From Symsagittifera roscoffensis (Eukaryota > Xenacoelomorpha > Acoela > Convolutidae): DNA of 64,000 nt. A program made the translations under genes and the position numbers. The DNA is taken from assembly GCF_963678635.1 (NCBI RefSeq), contig NW_026971562.1, forward strand, positions 250,001 to 314,000, given 5' to 3'. Positions 11,341 to 22,867 of this stretch are shown piece after piece. The notes beneath the pieces were generated by a model that saw only the letters and a program-made list of their open reading frames with translations, had not been told where the DNA came from and did not search any database. Positions within the stretch are counted from its first letter, which is position 1, and every line of letters begins with the position of its first letter.

Positions 11341-12077
11341 GGGTATTTGATTGTGATATGCTAAATTCAAGGTTTGACAAAACCAATCTCGCAGTTTGGA
11401 GAACATGGTCTTGTTTTTTTTACCACGAACAAGACCAAACTGCAGATTGAGAGTTTCCATACAAGTAGAAATCAAAAGAAAACTGACTGTTTCAACATAG
11501 ATGGATATTGCGATCATTGAAAAAAGTGTCTGGTGTTATGGAATGATATTACTTCTGTCACTGCCTGCACACTCTTCCCTCATTGAGCGATGCAGATTTT
11601 GAGGGAGGAAACGTAAGACCAGATACGGATGATTTAACACGGGAGTTTGTTTGCAAAAAAGGAAACGAAATCCAAGAGATGTGGGAATGTGAGTGGTAGC
11701 AAAATTTGAAAACGAACAAAAGAACTAAGATTCTTATTCGAACCAACTCTCCCTACAAAAAACCTTTCACTTCTGACTTTTTATTGGGACAAAACAAAAA
11801 ATGGATCCCTTAATGGCCATATTCAGTAAGGGCCATATCATGTGACTAAGCTATTTCAGATGAACTGAAAGACAAGTTTGCTAATTTTCCTCCAATTTTC
11901 AAAAACACTGATATTGGCAGAAATGACTACGGAGAAAGTAGGCAAAAATATGCCAAAGAGGGTGATCTTCATGCGCGTCCCCAGATAAAGCTTTTATCTA
12001 GTTTCAAACTAGAAAATAAATCTATCATTACTCCTCTTTTCAACTTCTATAAGGAAATTGGTTTACAGTGTACGAAA

Positions 12078-12150
12078 GTTTACCGGTTTGTACAGTTTTA
12101 TCCTCGAAATTGAAAAATTTTCGAGGAGAAAACTGTACAAACCGGTAAAC
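12078..12150. repeat. 73-bp near-perfect palindrome
   Basis: Two 32-base arms (12,078-12,109 and 12,119-12,150) with one mismatch flank a 9-base loop. The left arm begins GTTTACCGGTTTGTACAG. The left arm is polymerase coding sequence (reading VYRFVQF), so the right arm looks like an inverted copy of it. The counterpart at 25,066-25,138 has one extra mismatch. Confidence 0.9.
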
Positions 12151-13010
12151 CAAGTTTGCTCAGTCAGTTGTTGATGGTAGAACGGAAAGAGATGATAACC
12201 CTTTATCTGGGAACTATGAAACTTTTAGGCAATGCATCCTACGGCTACCAAATATTGGATAGATCAGGACATACCATCACACATTTTTAAATAACGTGAT
12301 AATGCACAAAAAAATTAATGAAGCCTTCTCCAAACGCTTGAACACTGTTCAAAAAGATTTATACGAGATTGAGTTAGTATATTAAAAAACTTAACATAAA
12401 AATAATTATTGGATTTTTTCCTTTATTGTCGTGTTTTTCAATCTGCTGAGTGGAAAGCTGAGAATCCAGGAGCTTTACTACAACTGTTGTGGTAAGATAA
12501 ACTCAAAGAATTGGAATTTGACACCAATTTCCTGCTTTTAGCTCACGCTGAAGAAATTTTGTTTGATTGATTTCGTTCGGAGAAGCAAGATGACTGAGAA
12601 AAATTTAGAGAAAGCAGAGATTCATTTGAAACAGATTTAAAAACAAACTTTATTCCGCGAACATGTTGTAGCGTTCACAAAAAAATACGATAAATGAGAG
12701 ACTGAGTTGTTTGAAAAAATTTTTTTTTAGGTGTACGGAGATGCTATGTTTATGTCGCAAAAACTATTGTCGTCATGACAACAAGATAAAATTTTGCCGC
12801 AAATGATTGAAAAAAATAGTTCTAGAGCAATGCGGCGATGAACCTGTAGCGAAACACAAGATAGTACATGACAAAGCAATCAATTTGTCATCAACAAACT
12901 GGTATTCAGAACCATGAATCATGCGGTCGCTTTATACGAGCAATTGAAGAACGTGTTGAGTTACTTTGACCCAAAAAGACAAATTCAGGTTGATGGAAAA
13001 AACAAAAAAA

Positions 13011-13995
13011 AACAGTGAACTTAAAAATAACTTATAGTTTGGTTTAATTCAATGCAGAATTGATTAACTAACTCTAAATTTGCGGTAAAATGATTGTACG
13101 CAGCAGTGGTTCATAAAATAAGTTTTTTTAATTTTTTTTTTCAAAAACCTGATCTATTTCTCTTGAAGTAGAAGTTAAATGAGGAACAGATGGATCGGCA
13201 AATTCGGGCGCTTAAAAAATACCATCCTAATACTCAAACCTCGTATCTTATTACATGACAAAACCTGTAACCTATCTTAGTACTTGGGAATTCTATTCCC
13301 TATCTTAAAACCCAAGTGACTGACCGGATGCTCTATTCTCTTTCTTACATCATGCTGTTCACTAACAACCCCCAACCCCTCTGATCACTTCACTCTTCTA
13401 CTATTGTTGCTAGCAAATATTACTTAAATTTCAACGGAACTGAAATTTCATTTTTCTACTAATTTTAATTATTTTTTTAAAAAATTGACTTTCATTATCA
13501 TATCTGCCTTTTAAACTAATAAAAATTGCAAGTTATAAAAAGTTATAAAAATTTTTTCATGCTAAATCTAGTCACAGAAGTAGAAGTCTGACAAGGTCGG
13601 TTGAAATCTTATGATCTCGCAACAACAGCTGATTTTTAGTTTTCTTAACTATTCGGTTGTAATGGCAATTGGTTTGTTTTTTCAAACTAAATTTCCGTGA
13701 TTTCAATACCGCAATTCTGTCCCATACTGAGCAGAACTATCGGTATTTGAAAAAATCTCTAATTTTTTTTTTTAAAAAAAGAACGTGATGAATAATCTGC
13801 TACCTCCTATCATTTCAATTGTAATCGCAAATCTGCTTTGTTTAATTCAACCACTAACGTTTTTCACATTTTAAAAAATAAGTTCCAGAGGTTAGTTTTT
13901 CTTGAATTGAGTTATTTTCATGAATAACTTCAAATTAGTTTAAATCACTTATTTTAAGCAGCAATACTGAGTTATTGGCCATAAAGTTGCTGTTT
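13011..13995. other. AT-rich spacer, no gene seen
   Basis: Sits between the polymerase remnant and the convergent exon pseudogene. It contains a cluster of CCTATCTTA-type motifs (13,240-13,345) and a C-rich run near 13,364. It is duplicated at 25,986-26,985. A short VTKV-free open stretch near 13,788 is conserved in the duplicate but too short to support. Confidence 0.5.
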
Positions 13996-14755
13996 TTATC
14001 GTGTTGTGTCTATCTGCGTTTGCGTGAGTCCGTATTTATTTTGGATAGTTTTCTTCCAACCGTTTAAAAATGCTTCGTCATCATCATGACGAGGTAGGTT
14101 CGACAGGTTGTTTCGCAACTTTTGTGATGCGGTGTTCACAAATGCCTGATCTCACCAGCCCTGGCCTTCATCTTTTTAAAGTGGATTGACTGAAGTTTCC
14201 TTTCACTAGCTCTTTCTAGGTCATTGCCAGAGTCGACCATTTTTGACACGTTTGTGTGGCAAGATGTAATGAATGTATGCATCCTTGCCAGATAACCTGT
14301 GAAGTAGTCCAGAGCCAGTTGTAGTACAGTTGTCAGGTAGACCATTTTGCAATCAGCTGCCTTCCTAGCGACAAAATCAAAACTATCGAAGACCCCAATC
14401 AACTTCTCCCAGAAAGCCAACGATTTGTATGCATCGTTAGCTTGATCAATCAGTCGTGTTCTGCTGTTTTCGTATTCTTGATGAATACCTGCTTCATCAA
14501 TAACTGTTTTCTCTGCATCTAAACTTTGCGAAATTTCGTTGTGAACTTCTTTCAATATGGAGCACAATTTTTTGGTCTCGGATAGTTCTTTCTGAAATCC
14601 TGCAGAGTTTTTCACCCATTCGTCGAATTCGAGGTCAGCATAATTATCCATTATTTTTGGAAATTTTGAAGAACAGTTGTTCGGTCTTAGGCAACACAAA
14701 TTTTGAATATTTCAGTGCCTGTTTTCGAATATTTTCTCTGCAATCCAAATATGTC
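13996..14755 (-). pseudogene. Truncated pseudogene copy of the 309-aa gene's last exon
   Basis: Matches exon 2 of the gene at 26,986-28,638 closely but is broken. An extra T in the T-run near 14,656 shifts the frame just upstream of KIMDNYADLEFDEW. Nine bases are missing in frame at the position of KSN (near 14,428). Thirteen bases are missing near 14,129, shifting the frame before the C-terminal part. Homology stops at 14,755 in the middle of the exon, so there is no splice acceptor and no exon 1. From 14,756 the DNA is unrelated repeat. This is the edge of the large duplication. Confidence 0.85.
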
Positions 14756-15879
14756 ATTCGTTCAACTTATTCCTTATCTTAATGAATTCCCTTATTCCCT
14801 ATAATGAATTTCTTATTTATAGGGAACTCTTTACGCTATCCTGATACATGGGAAACTCGGGCGATGAAAAAACCTACCATCTGAAATTTACCATCTGAAG
14901 CCTGCTAACTTAATAGACTGGGAAACCTATTCCCTATCTTAATACATTGGGAAACCTATTCCGTATGTTATAACATAGAGTGAGTACCGGATACTCTATA
15001 GCCCAGATTAACAAATGGTAGTCATCAGCCTGATAGTCAAAATTTCGGGCGCTGAGAAAGTTTTTGGAGCGGAACAAATGTGGAGAGGAATAATTATTTT
15101 TTCAAAGATAATCTCTCCTTGTCATTTATCCTCAGATAACCTGAGGGATTCAAAAAAAATGAAATAAGTTTTTAATAGACTTCTCTGAAAAAAAAGATCT
15201 GTGTTATATTAAATTTTCATCCCATACTCTAAATCGGAACTTAATTTATAACAGAAATTACCATCTGAAAAGAACCATCCATTCGCAAATAAAATGTTGG
15301 AAAAATTTGCCCCTACATATCTCAAAACGCAAAGTTAGCTATGAAACGCAAGTATTGGCAAAATAGAGCGCCAAAACTTTAGGGCACCGAGATTTTCATT
15401 GGAGCGGAATAGAATTTGGAGCGGAATATTTAACTTGTCAAAGATGATCACTCCTTGTCATATATCCTCAGATATCCTGAGGGAATATAAGTAGGATAAA
15501 AATAAATTGTTAATACACTTTTTTTTAAAAAAAATGGTTCTGTGACGTATTAGTTTGCGATCTCATACTCTAAATCGAAACTAAATTTTTAATAAAACTT
15601 ACCATCTGAAAATTACCATCCAATTTTTTTTCAATTTCTTAAGAAAAAAAATTTTTTTAAGATAAAAAAAAGTATCAGCAAGTAAATTGTAAAAAGAGAT
15701 TGCCCCAACGAATCACAAATTTGGTAATTTTTCATTTTCCTTACAGGTAGTTACAAAATTAACAAATAATTGAACCAGATGTAATTCTTTCTTCTGATTT
15801 TCAAGAAGATTCAAAAAACGTTGTAATTTTTTTAAGAAGTTGCAGTAAAGGATTTAATAAAATGATTTTACGACCACAG
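14756..15879. repeat. Short-module repeat region, no gene seen
   Basis: Built from small repeated modules. There are several CCCTATCTTAATACAT-like motifs (14,770-15,000). Two copies of a ~320-bp block (about 15,040-15,370 and 15,375-15,640) share TTCGGGCGC or GGGCACC, GGAGCGGAA and a palindrome of the form CCTCAGATATCCTGAGG. Related wording occurs at the ends of the ~3-kb units, so this is a degraded mosaic of the same family. Confidence 0.55.
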
Positions 15880-16407
15880 AGCTCCATATACGATTCTCTC
15901 GTTTGAATTTGTACTTGTTCAGGGTAAAATTTACAGACTACATAAGATTGCAGTTTTGCACAGAAAACGTCACTTTGAAGTTGAATAAAAGATACCGAGT
16001 AAAAAAAAGTATTAAGACTGATTTAGAGCTGAGAGAGATAATAGTTGACGGTAGTTAAATTGAAAAAAAAATGGATTTAGGTAAGAGTGATGGGTATCTT
16101 CAACTCGAACGTGTGGCTTAAACCAATCCGAACTGACTTTCTTTCTTTGCCTTAAAGTCGTGTTCAAGGATAAAATAAAAACCATTTCATATTTTCTCTG
16201 TTTTCTTTCAGATGCTTACAAAGTTACCAAAAGTTTTAGAGGACCAGAAAAAAAATGTCACCGTTTTTCGAAGAATTTGTAAAACTTTCATCAAATGTTC
16301 AGACAAGATGTAACTCTTTTTTTTCTGATTTTCAAGAAGCTGTAAAAAATGTTTCAACATTTTTTAAGAATTTGAAAAAAAAATTCAAAAAGTGAAATGT
16401 TCCGTTT

Positions 16408-16710
16408 TTTTCGACAAAATCTGCATAATGTTTACTTTTATTTTAAAAATGCAAAAAAAAAATTTCATTTTTTGACAAGATTCAAAAAATAAGTTTCAGG
16501 TTTATGTTAAAATTATTTTACTTTCATTGACAAATTGCAAAAGCGATTTAATTTTTAAACGACAAGAGATAAAATACGTTTCAATTTTGACCAAAACTTG
16601 CGAGTTATATGACAAGTTTTTGAAAATTGTTTTACTTCTATTGACAAAATGCGATATACGTTTCAATTTTTTGGACAAGATTTGAAACATGTTTCAATAT
16701 TTTTGACGGA
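16408..16710. repeat. ~31-bp GACAA minisatellite (copy D)
   Basis: Shorter version of the array. It breaks off abruptly at about 16,705 into sequence matching the tail of the minus-strand frame, which suggests a deletion relative to copies C and E. Confidence 0.7.
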
Positions 16711-16749
16711 GTAAAATTCAAAAAATTATTTTCTTAGAAACAAAATTAA

Positions 16750-17180
16750 TCAAAGAGCTGGCGAACAGCAGAAAAGCTCTGAAAGTTCTATACAAAACGC
16801 AGAGCTGATCGAGGTTCCATCGATGGTGTTTGTTGTGGAGGTATGTTTTGAGGCGTCATTTTTATCTAATGTGATCGAGTTTTCAGCTGATTCCTTCTCC
16901 TTCTTGCAAGGATACAGAAATATGTTGACTGATTGAGCCACATAACCAGAGTTAGGAATCTCGGGATAAATCTTTCTCACATGCTCATCAACTTCTTCCA
17001 TCATATGGCTTGACCAAAAATATTTATCTGTGAAAGGTTTTTGCATAAATGATGATCGTTGAAATCGCTATTCATCACTTCCACCATGTGCCAGACTTGA
17101 TTGGGATTTCCAATTGGGCTGAAAACTTTCCGTTTCTCGCGTTTGAATTTGTACTTGATCTAGCGAAACTCTACAGACTA
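16750..17180 (-). pseudogene. Conserved minus-strand exon-like frame (copy D)
   Basis: Same unrecognised segment, including FTDKYFWSSHMMEEVDE, HVRKIYPEIPNSG and ENSITLDKN, with its own tail that continues into SAFCIELSELFCC before the stop. A one-base deletion near 17,046 separates MQKPFTDKYFW from the upstream part of the frame. Unknown function; decayed. Confidence 0.45.
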
Positions 17181-19227
17181 CATAAGGTAGCTGTTTTGCA
17201 CAGAAAACATCATTTTTGATAAAGTGAGTAAAAAATACCGAGTAAAAACAAGAACTATGACTGATTAAGAGCTGAAAGAGGGAATAGTTGACGGTAGTTA
17301 AAATAAAAAAAAATGGTAATAGGTAAGAGGGATGGGTGTTTTCAACTCGAACGTGTGGGTTTAACCAATCCGAACCGATTTTCTTCATTTGGCTTCTAGT
17401 CGTGTCTAGTCAGATATTACCTCCCTTTTATGGAAAAGTCTTGTCCAAGAGGAAACAAGATATATTTTAGATACTGCTTACACCTTGTGTTTGCAATCAC
17501 AAAAAAGTTCTTTTTACAGTGGTATCTCCACTAAGATGACCCTTTTAAGGCATTAAATCTTCCAATTAGCTAAATCTAAACACAAAAGCAATCGCAAAAA
17601 TAAATGAAAACAAGTTGCTTCCTGTTAAAAAATGAGAAAATTTTAAGAAAAGAACGGAAATAACTAAGAAAGAAACTAACAAAAGAAAGAAATTTAACAT
17701 AGGTAGAACTTCCTCAAATTACTTTTTCCAGTTAACTGATTTTTTTGTTGGTAATTGTGCTGTTTTTTGATTGGATAGTCAAGTTCTCTGATTTTGATAT
17801 AATATTGAGTAAATAGGTAAAACTTGATGCTTTTTTCGAAGCAAATCTCAGGAAATTTACTCCAAACCTGATCATGCAGATTTTAGCACAAGGTGATAAA
17901 GAGGAATGAAAAAAATTGTAGCAAAATTAATGACAGATTAAATAAACATGTTGGAATAAGAACTGGCAAAAACATCTTATTGGTCGAAACTTAAACTCTT
18001 TCGCATAAATATTTGCTAGTTTATATGAAAACTCAACGATGTTTTTAATTTTTTCTGAAGATTGAAAAAGATTATCTCTCAAAGAATATTTAACGCTTCA
18101 TTAACTCCATGGGGAAATCCTAAAAGTCATCTGTCATAGTATCGTGCGATAGTTAAATGAAAACGGATAAAATAAGTCATAAGATTATTAAGTACAAGGG
18201 AGCTGTCTAGCCTTCGCCAGATAAACTGGGGAAAAAAAGATTGAGTCGGATATAAAAGTAATCATTCATGGGGAGCTGTCAAAATTCACCTGATATCCCG
18301 TGGAGCCGAATTGTTAACCTGTCAAAGATGATCCCATCTTAAAATGTTTACCTAGATAACCAGAGAGAAAAAAAGATGAAATAAGTTTTCAATAGATTTT
18401 TTTGAAAACTAATTACTCCGTGATATATTAGTTTCTGGTCCCATACTGTAAATTGAAACTCAATTTTTAACAAAACTTACCATCTGAAACTTTAAATTCA
18501 AGAAGTTTTTTAGCCCCTACATATCACAAAACGTAGGAGTTAGCTAAGAAACGTGTGTATCGGCAAAATCGAGCACCAAAAATCTCGGGCGCCAAAAAAA
18601 TTTCTGAAACAAACCATCACATGATACCTTACTATTTCCTATCTAAAAGTATTCGTAAACATTTTCTCTATCTTATTACATAGGAAATCTATTCCATATC
18701 CTAATACATAGCTTAAAGATCGGATGCTCTATTCCCTGTCCTGAAACTTCGGGGTTTGCAACCATCCTCTGATCAATTTACGCTTCTACTACTAATATGA
18801 ATCATTTAATTAATAATTAAAAGAAACAGAACTGTAAAAAAGTTTTGGTTCGAAACTTTGAGTTGTGTTAGTGTTAGTGCTGCTTTATAAGTCCACAATT
18901 CTAAGTCCAAAATTATTATTCCAAATAGCTGCTCTTTTTTGACATGTTTATTTTGCTGATCGTAAAATGTTATTTTTTCAATGATAAAATTTTAAAAATT
19001 TGATAGTTTCTCTGTTTTCTTTTAGATGGTTACAAAGCTACCAAACGTTTTAGAGGAAGAGAAAAAAAAGTCACCGTTTCTCGAAGAATTTGCAAAATTT
19101 TCATCAAATATTCGGACAAGTTGTAACTCGTTTTTTTTTTTGATTTTCAAGAAGCTGCAAAAAATGTTTCAATAATTTTTAAGAATTAAAAAAAAAATTC
19201 ATAAAGTAAAAGTTGTTCCGTCTTTTT

Positions 19228-19800
19228 TCGACAAAACATGCAAAATATTTCACTTTTATCTAAAAAATGCAAAAGGAAAATTTCATTTTTTGACAAGATG
19301 CGAAAAATAGGTTTCATTTTGGGAAAAAAAGTTTCATTTTTTGTTGACAAGATGTGATAATTATTTTACTTTCATTGACAAAAGGCAAAAAATGCTTTAG
19401 TTTTTGAACGACAACAGATGAAATACGTTTCAATTTCGACCAAAACTTACAAACTTTTTGACAAGTTTTTGAAAAATGTTTTACTTTTTTTTGACAAAAT
19501 GCGATAAGCGTTTAAATTTTGTGGACAGGATGTGAAACATGTTTCAATATTTTTGACAAGATGTGAAAAGTGTTTCACTTTTTTCGACAAAACACAAATA
19601 GTGCTTCTTTTTTTTGACAACATGTTGAAAAACTTCAACTTTCCTTATAAGATGCTAGAAGTATTTCAATTTTTTCAACAAAAAGCGAAAAAAATGTTTT
19701 TTTTTCGGACACGATTTGAAAAATGTTTCATCTTTTCTGACAAGATGCAAAAAAATCATCGTTTATTTTCCCTTGAAAAGAAAATTTCTTGTGTTTTTTC
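19228..19800. repeat. ~31-bp GACAA minisatellite (copy E)
   Basis: Counterpart of 6,779-7,330, with nearly the same order of unit variants. The two arrays were therefore copied as a block and did not expand independently. Confidence 0.8.
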
Positions 19801-20039
19801 ATATGTGTGCAAATTTTGATCGAGTTTCTTAAATTGTGTTAATTTTAGTTAATTTAGATTGTATTCGAATTGCTTTTTTCAACCATTTGAAATGGTTTAC
19901 CGCGAACTTCTCTTCTCAAATCTTAGCTAAAAAAAGACTAAGAAAAAATTTTAAAAATTAAAAAGAACGAAGTAAAATTCAAAAAACAATGATTTACAAA
20001 CAAAATTAATCAAAGAGCTGACAAAAAGCAGAAAAGTTT

Positions 20040-20470
20040 TGGAAGTTCTATACAAAACGCAGAGCTGATCGAGGTTCCATCGATGGTGGTTGTTGTGGAG
20101 GGGTGTTTTGAGGAGTCGTTTTTTATGAGAAGCCTTCATTTTTATCTATTGTGATCGAGTTTTCGGCTGATTCCATCTCCTTCCACCAAGGATAGAGAAA
20201 ATTGTTGACTGGTTGAGCCACATCACCATAGTAAGGAATCTCGGGATAAATTTTTCTCACATGCTCATCAACTTCCTTCATCAATTGGCTTGACCCAAAA
20301 TATTTATCTGTGAAAGTTTTTGCAAAAGATCTGTGATCGTTCAAATCGCTATTCATCACTTCCACTATGTGTCAGACTGGATTGGTATATCCATTTGGGC
20401 TAAAGACATTCCGTTTCTCGCGTTTGATTTTGTACTTGATCAAGCGAAACTCTACAGACTACATAAGAGT
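20040..20470 (-). pseudogene. Conserved minus-strand exon-like frame (copy E)
   Basis: Counterpart of the copy C frame: MEVMNSDLNDH, FTDKYFGSSQLMKEVDEH, VRKIYPEIPYYGDVAQPVNN and KEMESAENSITIDKNEGFS are readable. A stop or frame change occurs at the start (GTCAGAC region near 20,370) and again after EGFS. Unknown function; decayed. Confidence 0.45.
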
Positions 20471-21045
20471 GCTGTTTTGCACAGAAAACATCATTTTGAG
20501 TGATAAGTTGAGTAAAAGATAGCAAAAAAAGTACTGAATATTTGCTTTGTAATTGCGTCCAATCAGATATTACCTCCCTTTTATGGAAATGTTATATAAA
20601 AGTGGTGTCCAAGCGGAAATAAGATACATTTTAGATACTGCTCACACCTTGTGTTTCCAATCACAAAAAAAAAAAATCTTTTTTTTACAGTGGAATATCC
20701 ACCAAGATGACCCCTTTTAAGGCATTAAATCTTCCAATTAAGTAAATGTAAACACAAAAGCAATCGCACAAACAAATGAACATAAGTTGTTTCCTGTTAA
20801 AAATGAGAAATATTAACAAAAGAACGGAAATAATTAAGAAAGAAACTAACAAAAGAAATGAAGTTAACATAGGTAGAACTTCCTCAAATTACTTTTTCCA
20901 GTTAATCGAACTTTTTGTTGGTAATTGTGCTGTTTTTTGATTGGATAGTCAAGTTCTCTGATGTTGATGTGATATTGAGAAAATAGCTAAAATTTTTTGC
21001 GTTTTTCGAAGCAAATCTCATGGAATTTTACTCCAAACCTGATTA

Positions 21046-22867
21046 TTGCCGTTTCCAGTGATATTTATGAAAATTTTGTAGTATTACAAGACACAATATA
21101 CCCATGAGTATCGTGTCTTTACTCACAATTCTCACTGTTCTCTTGATAAAAGTAAGTTCCTAACACATCTGATTGTATCATCTTTCGATCATATTGACAA
21201 TGATTGATCAAATTTCATTTCACATATCAAAATATTGATTGTCTTCACACTCTGTACAAATCCAGATTTCAATCGATTGTTATTACATCAGCTGTTGAAG
21301 TTTTCAAACAAATTGATCGTGCATTTCATCCCAGTTTGAATTGGAAAAGAGCAGAAAAAAAGCCAAAATTTGAGAAGAAAAGATTGTGAGGCAAAAATGA
21401 CAATCGTATGACTTATGTTCTTAACAAAAGTCGAAAACCTATCAAATATCGAAAAGTAGTTTAATTTTTTGTGACGAGGTGTGAAAAGTGGTTCATTTTT
21501 TGGACGAAAAGGGCAAGATGTTTTTCGTTTTTATTGACGAACTTCAAAAAAAAATCATTTTTTTGCCAGGATGCGAAAAAAATCTTTAAATTTTGTGAAA
21601 ATTGTTTCATTTTTTTTGGACAGAATGTGAAAATGCGATAAGGGTCTTACTTTCTCATTAAATTGCAGATAGTGCTTCATTTTTTTGACAGGATGAGAAG
21701 AATGTTTCAACTTTTTTCTACAAAATGCTAAAGGTGTTTCAATTTTTTCTACAAAACGCGAAATGGATTTTTAAAAATGGACGGTTTCTTGATGGTTATG
21801 AGTTTGTTAATAGTGATCATATCAATTTTTCGGTCAATCTTGTCAATTGATTTTAAGTGAGAGTGGTGGATACCTTCAACTCGAAAGTGTGAGCTTAACC
21901 AAACCAAACTGATCTTCTTTATTTGGTTTTTACTCGTGTCCAATCAGATTTCAGCTTTCTTTTATGAAATTATCATATCAAAACTGTGTCCTATCGGAAA
22001 CAAAGTTCCATTTTAGGAACTATTTACACTTGTGCTTTCAATCACAAAAATGTTTTTTTATGGTGATATATAACCTTTCAAGGCCTTAAAACTTCAAATA
22101 AGTAAATATATTTGCAAAAGCAATCTCAAAAATAAATGAACATAAGTTCTTTGCTGTAAAAAACGAAAATAGTAACAAAATAACAAAAATTTAAACGAAA
22201 AAAAGTAACAAAAGAAAGAATATTAATAAAAGTAGAATGTCCACAATTAATTTCTTCGATTTAAACGAATTATTTCTAAGAAATCAATGAAACAAAGCTG
22301 TTTTTTGATTGGATAGTCAATTCATCTGTTATGATGTAAATTTGAGAAAAAAGCTCAAAGATGATGAATTTTTCAAAGCAAATCTCAGGAAATCTTATTC
22401 CAAACCTGATTTTGATGGATTCTGATTGCTTGATTTCAAAAAAAAGCCATCTTGTTACTTGCAACAACAAACTGAAACAAAATCATTCTGATTTCTTTTA
22501 CGCAAAACACGAAATATCTATACATTTTATAATATTTTGAAAAAAAAATCATTTTTGAAAGAAAATAAAAGACTCCAAGTAAAACAATATCTGGGAAAAT
22601 TAAAATTTCCCTTTTTGATAATTTTTGATGTGTTTTTATAAACGTCTTGGACAAATAAAATTTCCCTTTTTGATAACTTTTCAAATTTTGGTACTTACTG
22701 ATTCTACCAATTTTTCGAGAGAATTATTTCTAAATACGATTTTTTTGTTCGAGAGGAAGATCAAGTGGTAGAGTTAAAGTCCAAGTATTTGCATAATTTT
22801 CATGAGAGTCAAACAATCATATAATTCTTACAACTGATATAGATAGTTTTTTTCAAGTGTTTATTGA
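21046..22867. repeat. Repeat module R copy 2a, minisatellite and spacer
   Basis: Counterpart of 8,584-9,886. It contains the ~340-bp module, a GACAA-type array (21,471-21,785), and an extra ~500-bp block (about 21,820-22,330) absent from copy 1. That block resembles the middle of the ~3-kb unit (TTCAACTCGAAAGTGTGAG, then a TTTTTGATTGGATAGTCAA stretch). No supportable gene. Confidence 0.6.

Larger units (their letters stand above)
9887..13010 (+). pseudogene. Family B DNA polymerase remnant, copy 1
   Basis: Decayed gene for a family B DNA polymerase resembling the protein-primed type carried by Polinton/Maverick-like and related elements. The N-terminal piece (9,887-10,150) ends with FDFESICFP, a good match to exonuclease motif I, with Asp at 10,064. 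Later pieces in shifting frames include VRPDTDDLTREFV and KGNEIQEMWECEW (about 11,600-11,690), KDKFANFPPIFKN (about 11,868), KLLGNASYGYQI, a motif-B match (12,219-12,254), and MNHAVALYEQLKN near 12,915. The motif-C position reads FDTNF (12,517-12,531), so the second Asp expected there is Asn. Many stops and frameshifts occur, a repeat module interrupts the gene at about 10,770-11,340, and a 73-bp palindrome sits at 12,078. It cannot encode an active enzyme. Assignment to polymerase B is confident; the exact element type is inference. Confidence 0.75.
15880..18593. repeat. ~3-kb repeat unit, copy D (rearranged 5' end)
   Basis: From about 16,170 to 18,593 this follows the other units: acceptor-like tract and ATG at 16,212, minisatellite (16,408-16,710), minus-strand frame, then AT-rich tail with TATAAAAG near 18,253. 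The stretch 15,880-16,165 duplicates the middle of the unit (compare 1,290-1,580), so a partial copy is joined out of order in front. The normal 5' module is missing. Confidence 0.75.
18594..21045. repeat. ~3-kb repeat unit, copy E (3' truncated)
   Basis: Fifth copy. It begins like copy A, without the extra 5' module, and ends at the same internal breakpoint as copy C, entering GCCGTTTCCAGTGATATTT. It forms the left part of the second copy of the large duplication. Confidence 0.8.
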
